Below are positions 1 to 11,290 of a stretch of DNA of 64,000 nt, piece by piece (the first letter of the stretch is position 1; every line of letters starts with the position of its first letter). Position numbers and translations under genes: made by a program. Under the pieces are notes generated by a model. It saw only the letters and a program-made list of their open reading frames with translations, did not search any database and was not told where the DNA came from. The stretch is from Atrina japonica (taxonomy: Eukaryota > Mollusca > Bivalvia > Pterioida > Pinnidae): positions 1,623,501 through 1,687,500 of the forward strand of contig BROG01000027.1 in NCBI GenBank assembly GCA_030159075.1, given 5' to 3'.

Positions 1-235
1 CGAACGATACATACATACGAGGTATATTACCATAATAGTATACATTTATACACGCATGTTTGTGTATCAGAAATCAATGATTTTTAGACGTAATAACATG
101 ATGAAAATAAAATTTGTTTCCTGACCTTCCCAACCGTCCAGGAAATAAACCCTAAACCTAAATATTTATAGGTTAATAGAAAACCTGTGCTTAAGACACA
201 GTGCTAGGTTACATCATTGAAAACAACGACGCAGT
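1..235 (-). repeat. LTR-like repeat, abutting gypsy-like pol
   Basis: Read on the minus strand this begins TGTAACCTAG and continues through a segment that recurs, diverged, in plus orientation at about 14,340-14,510. Shared blocks include GTGTCTTAAGCACAGG, AGGTTTAGGG and CCTGGACGG. It directly follows the truncated reverse-transcriptase reading frame of the gypsy-like element, so the 3' LTR of that element is the simplest reading. The second copy would then be a solo LTR. The far end lies outside the window, so LTR termini cannot be verified. Confidence 0.45.
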
Positions 236-1994
236 TTCGCAGGGCGCGAGCAAGGACTTTGTAAGCGCCAATGAACGAGCGTAATCCATGGACAGTGTCT
301 GACAGCTTACACGAGGCAAGTGTAGATACGTTGTGACCACACATCACACCCATCCCAAAACTGTCGTAGAACGTGGGCAAATAGTAGTCTTGGATGACGA
401 CAGATATCCAGGGCCTTTTATGACACTAGCCCAGTTCTCCAGTAGCTCTTCAGGACTGTTTCTGCCGCAATACAAATCATTAAACAGTTTAACCACAGTT
501 CCTGCGTGAAGTTGGTATTCCCAGACCACGACACATAAGCTCTTCCAAAGCAGATTCTGACCCAGGTATGGCCATGGCACTCTTGGTATAGACGCGCACG
601 CCCTTATATGGGGTAACTATGCCACAATATTTCAATGACGGTTTTGACAAGGGTATTTGATAAAATGCTCTTGTCAAGTCGGTCACAATAAGGTGTTTCC
701 ACTGTCCAATTCTGCGCAGTATAGAGTCAACATCTGGCATGAGGGAGGGTTGTGGTTTGGAGTTTCTCCCCATATCTTCAAATGCAGTTACAATCCTGTG
801 GTCACCATTTGCTTTGAAGACGAATAATGATGGATTAAGATATTCCACAGTAACACCGAGTTCTTCTGGCTTCCTTAGAACTCCACGAGATTCTAGTTCA
901 TCACATTTTTTGCTGGGGTATCAGTAGTTTCTCTGTGAAATACTGTGTGAGACGTCCATCCGTTAAGGGGGTTGTCTAGGGCCCATATTTATGGTTGCTT
1001 CAAAACTGACTATGGTTCTGTTATATCCAGAAATGTCGGCATCAAAAAGTGGGTCGTTTTCACGCAGTGCTTGCTGAAAACAGTGACGTTGACCATCAGA
1101 ATCGGAGAAATATGGATCAATGTGCCCTACAGCGGTAGGTACATGTACATGTGATTGTCGGCTGGTAGGGGTGTTTTCAATTATCGTTGAAACTGTAGCG
1201 ATGGGTAAGATTTGACAAAAGTGTTCATTTTTCTTGTTTAGGATCATCAGTATTGTTTACAAGGCGGATTTTGCCACCGACTACCTCTAATATGTTAGGG
1301 TTTGGCCACAGGGTATCATTGAGACGACGATCAGTGCGAGTTTCAACAGCCACTATGCCTTCAGGGGATATTTGTATGTCCTGTGGTAATGTTAGTTCGA
1401 TGTGTGACCCAGGCCAGACAGTAGTAGCCGGGGATTTCATAACGAGAGCCTGTGTACGGCAAATGTGATTGTGTTTAGAGCATCTTCTTGGCACGTTATA
1501 CTCAATAATATGTGAGTCACCAAACATAATCTGGTGTCGGGCTGGTCGAATACTTATGTCGTTACGGGACATAAACGGGATTCCAGCTAGGAAGTCAACA
1601 TTTGAGTCAGTAACGACTAAGGCCTCGTTGTCACGTGTAACATCAGAGTGTGTCTCGCCTACAATCTCGAGGGTTGCACCGCCATCAGCCTGGAGGGCAT
1701 TCTGATTCTGAGGTTGGACTCCGTTTGTTGACCAATTGACGCTTTTATCATGCTTGTTTCTGTTCCACTGTCTAGTGTAATGTGAAGTACATGTTGATTG
1801 TAGTAGGCCTTCATTAGGGGTGATTGCTTGGTACTGACACGTCGCGATGTTGGTATAGTTTCAACACTATCACACGAGTCCTCCTGAGAATACCTATCAT
1901 GATACCTCTCATCTGACTCACAGAGATCATCTGTATCATCGACTACAAATGACTGGCGAACCCGGGTTATAAACTGGCGGTCTACAAGTGGCAA
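236..1994 (-). pseudogene. Ty3/gypsy-like pol remnant (protease and reverse transcriptase)
   Basis: Minus-strand pieces in different frames give a retroviral-type aspartic protease followed by a reverse transcriptase. The protease shows the D-S-G-T/A active-site pattern in LHITLDSGTE at about 1,790-1,760, then an AGIPFM-like linker near 1,580. The RT has [19 protein letters not shown] motif A text at about 690-640, then NSPEELLENW and KTTICPRSTTVLGW further on. Reading frames break near 1,700, 1,225, 900, 480 and 400. RNase H and integrase are absent, because the frame runs straight into the LTR-like sequence at 235. It is a non-functional deletion derivative. Ty3/gypsy is inferred from the protease-RT order and RT style. 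Confidence 0.75.
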
Positions 1995-2039
1995 AAATCG
2001 ACATGTGCTTTAAAAAGGCTCAAAACGATATCTACCAGC

Positions 2040-2450
2040 TTATTTGCATAGTGGACATATCTTCGGAGTTTTGTGGTGATCGTGTTGTTTGGGTGTAACT
2101 ACACTAAGTGAATTACGTCCCGTCAATGCTGTGCGGAGTACCTTAGCATCATTGTTTGAATGTATTTCATCTAATAGACTATCGAGCGCTTGCGATATTT
2201 CAGGTTTTAAGCTGGCTAAAGTTTTAACACGTAGTTCTGGACCATAATGTTGCTTTACAAGTGAGGTTAGATATGTGTGTATAAGGCGTAACCAGGTCAA
2301 AGTAAATAAATTTTCTAGTGATGGTGATATTTCTTCATAATTTTCAGTTGGATCACCATGGCGAGTAATTCCACCCTGTTGTAATATGTTATCCACAATA
2401 AAGCTTGTTAGGCGCTGAAACAAATCTTCGGGGCGTTTACCCGGCTCCAA
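2040..2450 (-). pseudogene. Gag-like region of the gypsy-like element
   Basis: A 136-codon minus-strand open frame starts at the methionine at 2,450 and ends with the sequence ICPLCK at an in-frame TAA. Reading through that stop continues into a short Cys/His-rich stretch and then the protease frame at 1,994, so the stop probably interrupts a gag-protease polyprotein. The body is helical and charged, with no catalytic motif, as expected for Gag. Assignment rests on position directly upstream of the protease and on the CPLC knuckle-like motif. Confidence 0.5.
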
Positions 2451-2480
2451 GTGAATATTGTCAAAGTCTAGAAAGCGTAT

Positions 2481-2502
2481 GAGAGAGAGAGAGAGAGAGA
2501 GA
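2481..2502. repeat. (GA)n microsatellite
   Basis: About 11 perfect GA units lie between the gypsy-like gag and the following Penelope-like fragment. Confidence 0.9.
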
Positions 2503-2529
2503 AATATTATTTACATAATAATAGTAATA

Positions 2530-3030
2530 TTTTACAACTTATACGTTATGCCAGGGCATGCTCTTCTTATGAATGTTTTAGTCTGAGAGCTAAACGATTA
2601 GCCAATAAACTACTTACACAAGGTTACGTTGATGAATTCTTGGAGTCGTTGAAGAAGTTTCATGGTCGATACGGGGATCTTGTTAAACATTATGGAGTCC
2701 AGCTCTCAGACATATTAGATAATATTCTGGATCATGGTCACAGACAGTGAATCCGTTTCACAAATCATGCTTTTCACCGAACTTGACCTCATCACCAAAC
2801 TTGACCTTTTTACCGAATTTGTCCCGTTTATCGAACTAGAAAGGTTCCCATGGAACATTTGCGACGGGTGTGGCATGCCAGCAGAAGACGCTGACTCCTT
2901 CTGGACACCTGGTCTTATCCCGTTTGGGATTCGTAAAAGTTCTTCATGTTGGGACCATTTGCACATCTAATTCGTCGTGTCATAATGGACCTGAGTTTTT
3001 GATTATTGATTGGTACTTCTTCAATTTTAG
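2530..3030 (+). mobile_element. Penelope-like element 3' fragment
   Basis: The plus strand encodes the C-terminal tail of a Penelope-like reverse transcriptase: R-A-K-R-L-A-N-K-L-L-T-Q-G-Y, then FHGRYGDLVKHYGVQLSDIL at about 2,655-2,715, ending at TGA near 2,748. A 3' untranslated region follows with GACGGGTGTGGCATGCCAGC and CTGACTCCTTCTGGACACC. The same segment occurs inverted at 15,190-15,640, and its tail recurs at 28,610-28,720. The 5' end is missing, as in most dead copies. Confidence 0.7.
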
Positions 3031-3161
3031 TTAGAAAGCATATACTTCAAATCAGGGTGTACAGCATTTTATCCCTACAGGTTGACCTAAATTAATAACA
3101 ATAGATTTCTTTGAATAGGGCCTACAAAGTATAGAATGATTTTCAGATTCACTATGTATTT

Positions 3162-3162
<1 letters not shown>

Positions 3163-3235
<73 letters not shown>

Positions 3236-4018
3236 GCTGGACAGTTCTGGATTCCTATTTAATTTCATTTTCTCTTTAAATTGCATCTGGTGTATTCACA
3301 TCTGTAAATTATATTAGTAATCAATTGACAATGTCAATTCTTCAACAATACTAATGCCTCATAAATTAGTAATTAATAGATGTAAAATTAAGATTTCTCT
3401 TTACTGATTTTTACATCATACTGACTCCATGTTTTTGTTGTTACAAATAAATGATTAATTTATACATGTACATGTAGATGAAACTTTAGATATAATTTTT
3501 CCTATCATTTATTCCTCAAGTTTTTTTTCATGTCTCAAAATTTAGAGATGAAAGAATACATAGATATTTTAATTGTTTTAATCATCTACATGTATTTCAA
3601 ATCAGTATACTCCATATGCCCTTTTTCAACCGAAATTTGTTTTATGTCATAATATTTATAGCTATTAGTTCCAATCAATACAATATACAGATATCTTTTC
3701 TGCTACTAGATCCTATACATGTCCTCTTCTTTATCACAGCAGGGTGCAGATGACCTCTCTTTGATGATTTTCTCACTTTGGGGATTATACAGGTAGTTGT
3801 ATAGTCACATGATGTGTGTTTGTGTGTTAACAGTGTAAAATATCACATTCAGATATCAATTTAAAATTTCTTAATTAAAAGTAATAGTAAATTTATGTAT
3901 ATAAGATACAAATCAATCAGTGTTTGGAATTGAAGTTGGTCTTCAGATATACAACATGCCCAAGCTGTTTTTTCTTTCATAATTGATCATATATGATTTT
4001 CAATGCCATTATTTAAAG

Positions 4019-4098
<80 letters not shown>

Positions 4099-4830
4099 AA
4101 TTTCATCTGGGGAATGCACATATGTACATTTTACTGCTGATAAGTTGATAAAATCTATTCTTAAACAATGACCCATGCATTAGTTTAACAATTTCATGAT
4201 AGACATATTACTAAAAATATATTTACTAATTTTTACACCATACTGAGTCACATTTTTTGTTATTGCAAATAAATTCATACAGGGATATGCAGTTGTATGA
4301 AAATGTATAATAATATTGATGGATATATTAATCTAATTCTCCATATCATTTATTTATGACGTTATTTATTTTTTATGCCTGAAATATTAGAGCTGAAAGT
4401 ATAAATAAACATTTATTCTTTTAATCGTATATTTCAAATAAGTTTACTCCTGAAACCTTTTTTCAACAGAAAATGTCATAATATTTATAGCTATCAGTTT
4501 GTATCAATACAATCTACAGATATATCTGCTGCTGTAGGTCCTATATATGTCGATCCACTACTTTTTCACAGCAGGGGGCAGATAGCCTTTCAAGAAAAAT
4601 ACTGTGTTTATGGTATTGGTATAATCACATGATGTGTGTTTGTGTGTGACTGAGTCAACAGACTTACAGTATAAAATGGTACAGTTAGATATCAATTTAA
4701 AGTGTATGTCAGAGCTTTTATTAATTGAAAATAACAGTAAATATATACATTGTACACTATCATATACACATCAATCAGTATTTGGAATTAAAGTAACTTT
4801 AACTGTTGATCCTCAGATCTATAAAATCAA
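3163..4830. repeat. Tandem duplication (about 860 bp x2), each led by (CT)n
   Basis: Two adjacent segments start with long CT tracts (3,163-3,230 and 4,023-4,093). They then run through the same ordered landmarks: a TTTTTACAT/CCATACTGA block, TGTCATAATATTTATAGCTAT, CAATACAAT, a CACAGCAGGG block, and CACATGATGTGTGTTTGTGTGT. The second copy is clearly diverged by substitutions and small indels. No coding potential is visible apart from the low-complexity Ser-Leu translation of the CT tracts. Confidence 0.8.
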
Positions 4831-4989
4831 AATACTGAAGCTACTGAAACGACCAAGTAATAATATTGCCTATTTTCATTCTGTTGGTGTTATTGATTCA
4901 TCAATACTCCCAAACTTTCTTTATTCATACATAGGTCTATATCTAACTAAAAATATCATTCATACATTTATTCATTTATACACGTAGTC

Positions 4990-5915
4990 TATCTAATTAT
5001 TTGTTGATCTTTCTATTTATTTATATATCTATTTATTTATCTATTTATCTGTTTATCAATTTATTCATTATTTTGTTTATTTATACATTTAATATTTAAC
5101 TCTCTATCAATTTATTTATTTTCATCTAATAGTAATCTGCTTATTTATGACTGTTTCACAAAAAATATCAATGCATTTAGTTATTACTCAGTGAGCTCAT
5201 CACAGTTTTTCAACAGTTACCTCTTCGCATTGTATTTGATTGACTCGTAGCTTGTGAACAATATTTACAATGTCCCCGTATTTGGAAAATATGACTGATT
5301 TATGATTTCATGTCGACTTGAACTAACAATTAAGATATAAAATATTTTACCCACTGCGTCCGTTTAATATGAGCTTCAACGACCGTATGTTTTTGGCATT
5401 CTAGCGCTTAATTATACTACAAGATATACTCTAGATTATTGTCTAATCAATAATTCAAAAATCCCATGTAAGATCCCAAAAGCGCCTCATACTGACCGTT
5501 GTTTGAGTTAGCTGTATAAAATAATATATCAATATTGCTTTTTCCGGTAAAGTCTCGTTTTGACGCCAACAAGTTTTAGCAACACGTTCTAAACGGTGTT
5601 GTTAAAACGTGTCCTTATTTGAAATAATTAACTTAAATGCCACAGACCAAAACATGCGCGGAAAGACGACTGCGCACAATTCGATGACTGCTATAGCCGG
5701 CTAATACCTTTGGCGATATGCCCGGTTAATGACCTGAACTTCTTTTTTTATTTATTTATTTTTTTATTTTTTTATTTATTTGCTTTCAGAACTGATCATA
5801 GGGTTACCATTGGGAAATTTTTATACTGAATAATTCTTTTGAAAAATTGAAGTTAATTAATGTCTAAATTGCATATGAATTAACACCATATTTTGTAGAT
5901 ATGATATTGCATTTC
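4990..5915. other. AT-rich intergenic DNA, no gene seen
   Basis: Low-complexity TTTATTTATCTATTTA-type tracts occur at about 5,000-5,150 and 5,740-5,780. Between them is unremarkable AT-rich sequence without an open frame, RNA signature or recognised repeat. Confidence 0.6.
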
Positions 5916-5917
5916 AT

Positions 5918-6060
5918 TTATCCTAAGGGAATTTTTTCTCCTAAGGGATTTTTTTTTCCTAAGGGATATTTTTCGAATTTAATTTTTTCTGCAGGAAATT
6001 TAAAATCCTCAAGGAATTATTTTTCCTGCAGGAAAATTAAATTTACCATCAGGATTGTTC
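5918..6060. repeat. Short palindrome cluster (CCTAAGGG / CCTGCAGG)
   Basis: CCTAAGGGA occurs three times at 16-20 bp spacing separated by T-runs. It is followed by two TGCAGGAAA / TTTCCTGCAGG palindromes and a CCTCAAGGAA variant. Each unit is self-complementary with A/T spacers. The open frame that crosses it is a low-complexity shadow. Confidence 0.7.
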
Positions 6061-6119
6061 CTTGTGTCCTTCCTAACAGAAAGGAGTAAATCTAGAGAAG
6101 CAGATGTGTGGGGCGCCGT

Positions 6120-7212
6120 TTTAATATTTATATCACAAATTCATTTTTAATATTAAAAATTCCAATTTCTAATATCACAAATTCATATCAAAAATTCATT
6201 TTTGATATAAAAAAATCGAATTCCTGGTGTCAAAAAATTAATTTATGATATTCATATTTGGAGATAGAGCATCAATGTATTGCGTTGTACGCAAGAAAAA
6301 TAAAGTGTATGCCAAATGACTGACAGACAGACGAAATCAGAAAATGGATGTTACGCAATGCTCAATACAACTGTATTTGAGGACAATGATTTAATAAAGT
6401 AACATCTATAAACTCAGAGACATGTTAAATTAGGCATATAAGCTCTGAAATATTATGTAAAAATTGATCTGCTATTTATGGGCGATAAAATGTAAGTTAC
6501 GCAGTTTTAACTAAAATACTGCTATCCCACAGATACCTGGGGTATCTATGGGTTAACATTTTGTTATCTGTTAGAAAACAGACCGTATCTTTGAATACTA
6601 CGAGGTATTCAGGGTTACGGGACAGCTATTTTATAGATATATCCTGGTATATATGCCATAGCCGATTTGTAACTTTGAATACTTTCTGATATTCGGAGTT
6701 ATTAACTGCAGCTATCCCATAGATTTCAGGATGTACCGCCTAAAATTCAGAGATGCGATCTATTATCCCATAGATAATAGCCTCTTATACCATAGATACC
6801 GTATATCGTTGTTTTAGTATTTGTTCACCATTTTCTGATATCAAAAATTAATTTTTTGATAGAAAACAAACTCGAATTTCTGATATGACAAATTCATTTT
6901 TTATATCAAAAATAGTTTTTCTGATATCACGAATTGTATTATTTGATATCAGAAATAGATGTGGTTTTTATATATCAGAAATTCGATTTTTTTTACATCA
7001 AAAAACGAATTTTTGATATTGGAAATTCAATTTTTTTTATATCAGAAAATCATCTTTTATATCGGAAAATCATTTTCTGATATAAAAAGAATATGTAGTA
7101 TCAAAATATGGAATTTCTGATATCAGAAAATGCTACATGTTTTTTTATATCAGAAAATCATTTTATTTATATAAGAAATTCCATTTCTGATATCAGAAAA
7201 TCATTTTATAAT
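6120..7212. repeat. Array of GATATC-centred palindromes
   Basis: The blocks 6,120-6,250 and 6,825-7,212 consist almost entirely of variants of ATTTCTGATATCAGAAAT and TTTTTGATATCAAAAA in both senses. The middle part (6,520-6,810) instead has repeated TATCCCATAGATA / TATCTATGGG palindromes. More than fifteen GATAT(C/A) cores can be counted. There is no open frame of interest. Confidence 0.75.
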
Positions 7213-7319
7213 TTACAACTTTCTTTTGCAATGCACATTAAGCATAAGCTAATTAGAAATCATCATATACATGTGTATGTATTGTTCATTTGAATATAAA
7301 GAATGATAGAAACCAAAAT

Positions 7320-8420
7320 ACCAACACTCAGAAGGACAACAAGATCATCTTCAAACATAGCAAACATTGGATAATCACATTTCTGGAAAATCCAGAATTG
7401 ACATCAGGTGTCGCGCAGTAGTAGACATGCCCTGACGTCCGGTCACAGGTATGTCGTCAATCAGATACAAAGCAAAATCATGGTAAACATGTTTATTGGG
7501 TTAACTGTAACATTTTATGTTTGACAAACATATTATATGTAGAATGACAGCAAGTGGGGTACTAATTAAGATGCAGGTTGTATGAAAATGGCTAACATCG
7601 TTTTAAAATTCCTATGTTCATTCTCACAGTAATTGTAATGGCATTGTAAAAATCCACCTGAGTTGGAGAAAAGTCACAACGTGTTAGAAAGAACATCTGT
7701 GTTTCTTTTATCTTGGGGATTGCAAAATAAAATATGTCATAAAATATATGTTTATTAATAAATTTATTTATAAAAGGTACAACACGTGTTAATTTTAATT
7801 TGATTGGGTATCTAAGGGTTATCGGATTAAGCTTTAATCAGTAGATTTGTAGATTGCCCATGCGTGGGGAAACGTCGCACTGAAAATTTGAGAAGGCAAA
7901 ATAATGTGAAAAACGGTTCTTTAATCCTTTATATAGTGGTGAAAATTATCTTCTCGACATACATGGAATCATAAGTGCACCGGACTTTATAAACTTGCAA
8001 CTTTCAACTGCTTATTAAAGCGGTAAGTGATTTAAAGTGACTTTGTGTATACTGCACGAGCTTTCTGAGCAATAACTCGCCCTTCAGTCCACCCCACCTA
8101 ACAAAACAGTCATTGACGCAATCCGATACAAGCCCACAAGGTCTTCTATTTTCTACCTTAAAAAACAAAGTTACGTCCTTTCTAGGGAGCCATCGTACAA
8201 ACTTGTATCCACCCACCGGGTACTCCCCAGCACCGTATCTTGACGCAGTCAGGGATTACTCATCAACCCCTATTCGTGCCATATCGTCTTAAGTGGAACG
8301 CCTATAATCTCAGGGAATGTCGCATCAACTGGCACGAATGTCGCTCCTGCCCAATCCCCTCCCCCTCATCTGGCACAGCTACTGGTGGAATATCGCGTTG
8401 CCGTCGCCGTAAGGAATACA
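7320..8420. other. Intergenic DNA, no gene assigned
   Basis: No recognisable domain, RNA or repeat was found on either strand. The last 400 bp have higher GC and lie directly upstream of the non-LTR ORF1 remnant, so they may be its 5' untranslated region. Confidence 0.4.
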
Positions 8421-8430
8421 ATGGCAGACG

Positions 8431-8990
8431 AGATCCAATGCATTGTTTACTAATTATTGAATTGCATCGAAACACTGTTAGATGAAAATAAAACAATTGA
8501 AAACTAAAGTGGATGAGGGCTTGAACAATATTCCCGGAAAACTTGCGTCCGAATATTTGGGGTGGGGGAAGATAATGTTGACACTGACGAGGTTGTCTTC
8601 GACATAGCGGCCAAGCTTGATGTAAACATTGACAGGAGGGACCTTCAGGTTTCCCATAGAGTTGAGGAAAAGGTATCCGGTAAACCCCGTGCCATCATAG
8701 CCAAAACCGTTAACGATAACATCTGTCACCAACTTATTCGCGAAAGCAAAAAGCTGAAGGATATACATGGAATGGAAAGTGTATCGGTAAATCAAGAAGT
8801 CACTAAACACGAGCCAACCTGGCGTATTATTGCAGAGAAATTGTGATGAAGAAGCGGGCTAAAATTATCAGTGTATGGAACGCAAAGATAACAATCACTG
8901 ACAACCACGATATTAAACTTCGTATAAACTGCCTCGATGACCTCATTGAGCTAAGCAAATCACTCGGTGGTGTAGACATAAGTTATGATT
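8431..8990 (+). pseudogene. Non-LTR retrotransposon ORF1 remnant
   Basis: An ATG at 8,431 begins MADEIQCIVY and is followed by stops and frame changes. The longest open piece (8,562-8,846) contains a region typical of L1-type ORF1 / transposase-22 proteins: an RIFGVGED-like beta strand, VSHRVEEK..GKPRAIIAK (RNA-binding domain) and RESKKLKD, ending in a helical tail. A further frame (8,850-8,990) carries DLIELSKSL. It is an RNA-binding chaperone remnant of a non-LTR element. Stops show that it is dead. Confidence 0.6.
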
Positions 8991-9059
8991 AGATTTTCTT
9001 GAGTACGTGTTAATATTTACAAACTCCAATTCCCAAGTACTATTTAGAAGGCACACGTC

Positions 9060-9357
9060 GTGGCCAAATGTTGTACGCTCAATTGTGTATGTGTTGTAGC
9101 TCCCTTAAACAACGCCTCTTTTTATGCAATATTGAACCTGATCCATTTTGTACATGTGGTAAAGTGGAATCCAGTTTTCACTTTTTATTAGAATGTCCTA
9201 AATACAATTCAGAAAGAAGAGTCTTATTCCATACATTACATAACGTACCCGACTGTACCATGTTACTCTTTGGCGATGAATCGAAATATTACGAATATAA
9301 CAAGAATCTATTCATCAGCGTCCACAACTTTATATTGAATACCAAACGTTTTTCTTA
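9060..9357 (+). pseudogene. C-terminal end of a non-LTR reverse transcriptase
   Basis: The 96-codon open frame from 9,068 reads LYAQLCMCCSSLKQRLF, then a Cys/His knuckle (C-x-C-x9-H-x4-C), then LLFGDESKYYEYNKNLF and HNFILNTKRF. This pattern is the C-terminal zinc-knuckle end of CR1/Crack-type non-LTR RTs found in many mollusc genomes. With the ORF1 remnant 70 bp upstream it marks one heavily deleted element: the endonuclease and RT core are missing. Confidence 0.65.
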
Positions 9358-9359
9358 GT

Positions 9360-9825
9360 AGTCTTATACAAAAGATTAATAAAGCTCAATACTATATATA
9401 CATGCACATAAATTTATTTGTTTATAGAAAATATATGCTATTTATCTTGAGTTTTGAACTGAAGTCGCCAGGCATTGTTTTCTTGTCTTCTAATTTTCAA
9501 TTAATTTAAATACGTTCCCAGTCATTTTCCATCCATTCATTCAGCTTTTGTCTGTTTAATTTGCGACCATTATTTTCATTCATTACTTTTGTCACATAGA
9601 TTTAGTTAGTTGACGTCCCCAAGAAATTTGTCAATTTTACGATTTCAGGAGAGGAATTCATAGAAGCCTTGTGCTTTTTTTCTAATCCTGAGCTAATGTA
9701 TAGTGTTGTTATTAACTTATATTGTCATCTTGTGCTGAATAAAACATGTTTCAGCTATTCTTTAAGCTGACACTCCTAAACTACCGAAGCGCATTCCTAT
9801 CGAAGACATTGTCTCCACTAATATT
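9360..9825. other. AT-rich spacer, no gene seen
   Basis: Sequence between the non-LTR tail and the gag-like fragment has no open frame or repeat I can name. Confidence 0.4.
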
Positions 9826-9829
9826 GTGT

Positions 9830-10094
9830 CTATATTGTTAATCAAACTCAAGAAACGTAATAAACTAATTAGAATAGCTGACAAATCTCCAGCTGGGTGG
9901 TCCACCGTTAGAGAATATAAGAGTGATAATTTGGCCTCTGATTCTGATGATGAAAAGCGACTCCGACAGGCTGAAAATAGGGAAATTCGGTCTATGCGTG
10001 AAAAAGGGCGTGTCCAGCCTTCTAGAAAACCTGTTTTAACGGCTTCCAGTACAATGTTTCGTTCTGCTCGATCTTCTGGCTATTCTGGTGAGAA
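9830..10094 (+). pseudogene. Older YR-retroelement gag fragment
   Basis: The plus-strand frame reads IRIADKSPAGWSTVREYKSD, then a D/E-rich SDSDDEKR segment and a basic stretch. This aligns by eye with VKMADSSELGWNVVQED...NSDDEKK inside the gag of the downstream tyrosine-recombinase element, but is clearly diverged. It stops exactly where the first terminal repeat (10,095) begins. This suggests that a younger relative inserted into or next to an older gag copy. Confidence 0.55.
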
Positions 10095-10267
10095 TGAAAA
10101 ATTTCTACGTTTCGTAGTAAAGTAGAAATTTGTTGTCTTATCGTAATGAATATTCATTAACGTAGTGGTCAAGCGTAAGTCACGTGACTTGCGCAAGGGT
10201 CTTTTGAAAAAGAGTGTAAAGAAAACCAGTTCTAGTCTCGCCGTCAATCTTTGCATGTCAAGTTTTT
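10095..10267 (+). repeat. Split direct repeat A1
   Basis: Nearly identical to A2 (14,093-14,241) but for a 22-bp extra palindromic segment around GTCACGTGAC. It starts with a hairpin, AAATTTCTAC...GTAGAAATTT, with a nested CTACG/CGTAG stem. Confidence 0.85.
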
Positions 10268-10285
10268 GCACGGACCGTAGCCGCC

Positions 10286-11290
10286 ATGGATCCAATAGCC
10301 ATAAAGAATGAAATCAAATCAGCTATTATCGACTCGCAACAAAATATGTTGGACACTTTAGAATCTATGATAAATTCTAAACTTCAGCGATTTGAACAAC
10401 ATAGCAGAGAGCTTTCCGAAACACAAATTGGGCGCATTCAGACCGAAATAATTGCAAAGTACACTTTAAAATTTAATAGAAAAAGTTGCGAGGACCAGTA
10501 TAAATTTAACAGTAAAATTTTGCTTACACTGAAAGAAGCAGAGAGAGAACTTGACCAGGGCAATTTTTCTGACGCCAAAGCTAAATTAACACAAGATATA
10601 GAACTTTTAGCATATCGACAAAAATTGGTCAAGATGGCTGATTCGTCCGAACTTGGGTGGAATGTGGTTCAAGAAGACGTTGCAAATCTGCTTGCCGAAA
10701 ATTCTGATGATGAAAAGAAAATGAACAGATCTTATTCTGCAGCGTCACGAAAATCTAAACTTGAAAAGAAGCGTAAACGTTTCAACCCACTTACGAGACC
10801 TCAGGCAAGCAATTCAAGTCATGAGCGTACTAAGCCGGGTGTGTGTTATCGGTGCATGAAACCAGGACACTGGGCCAGGGATTGCATTGACAAAGAAAAT
10901 AAGATAAGTGAAAAATCTTTCTATTTTCATGTTGAAAATCATGCCGAAAAATCATTTTCTTCAAAAATTGAAACTGAACGAGTAAGTCTAGTCGAACATA
11001 ACGTAATCCCTACAGCTGAAGCGTCTTGTTTGTACACAAATAGATTACCCGCACGTAACAATATTGTTAACACACCTGTAGGCAGATTAAAGTCAGTTAT
11101 AGATAAATGGAAATATTCTGGTACTTATGATTATATATTGAAAGTTATTGACAAAGGCTACGGTCTGCCATTCAAATTTATACCTGAATCGGTAATTTTG
11201 AAAAATAACAAGTCACGTTTAGACAACCAAAATTTTGTCAAAGATGAAATAGAAAAATTGTTGGCTATGGGCTGTATTTCAGAGGTTTAA
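10286..11290 (+). pseudogene. Gag with CCHC knuckle, running into RT N-terminus
   Basis: The start codon sits in a strong Kozak context (GCCGCCATGG) just after A1. The 334-codon frame holds a helical N-terminal region, a charged middle and a zinc knuckle, CYRCMKPGHWARDC (C-x2-C-x4-H-x4-C), at about residues 187-200. It then carries the start of the RT region, with KFIPESVILKNNKSRLDN and LLAMGCISEV before a TAA at 11,288. In DIRS-order elements the text after GCISEV continues directly, and here it does continue in the same frame after the stop. The stop is therefore a disabling mutation rather than a natural end. Confidence 0.7.

Noticed and set aside
6120..7212. CRISPR-like array
   Set aside because: Units are palindromic variants without constant spacers, in a eukaryotic context.
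8240..8485. 81-codon open frame before the ORF1 remnant
   Set aside because: No similarity to ORF1; probably untranslated leader of the non-LTR element.
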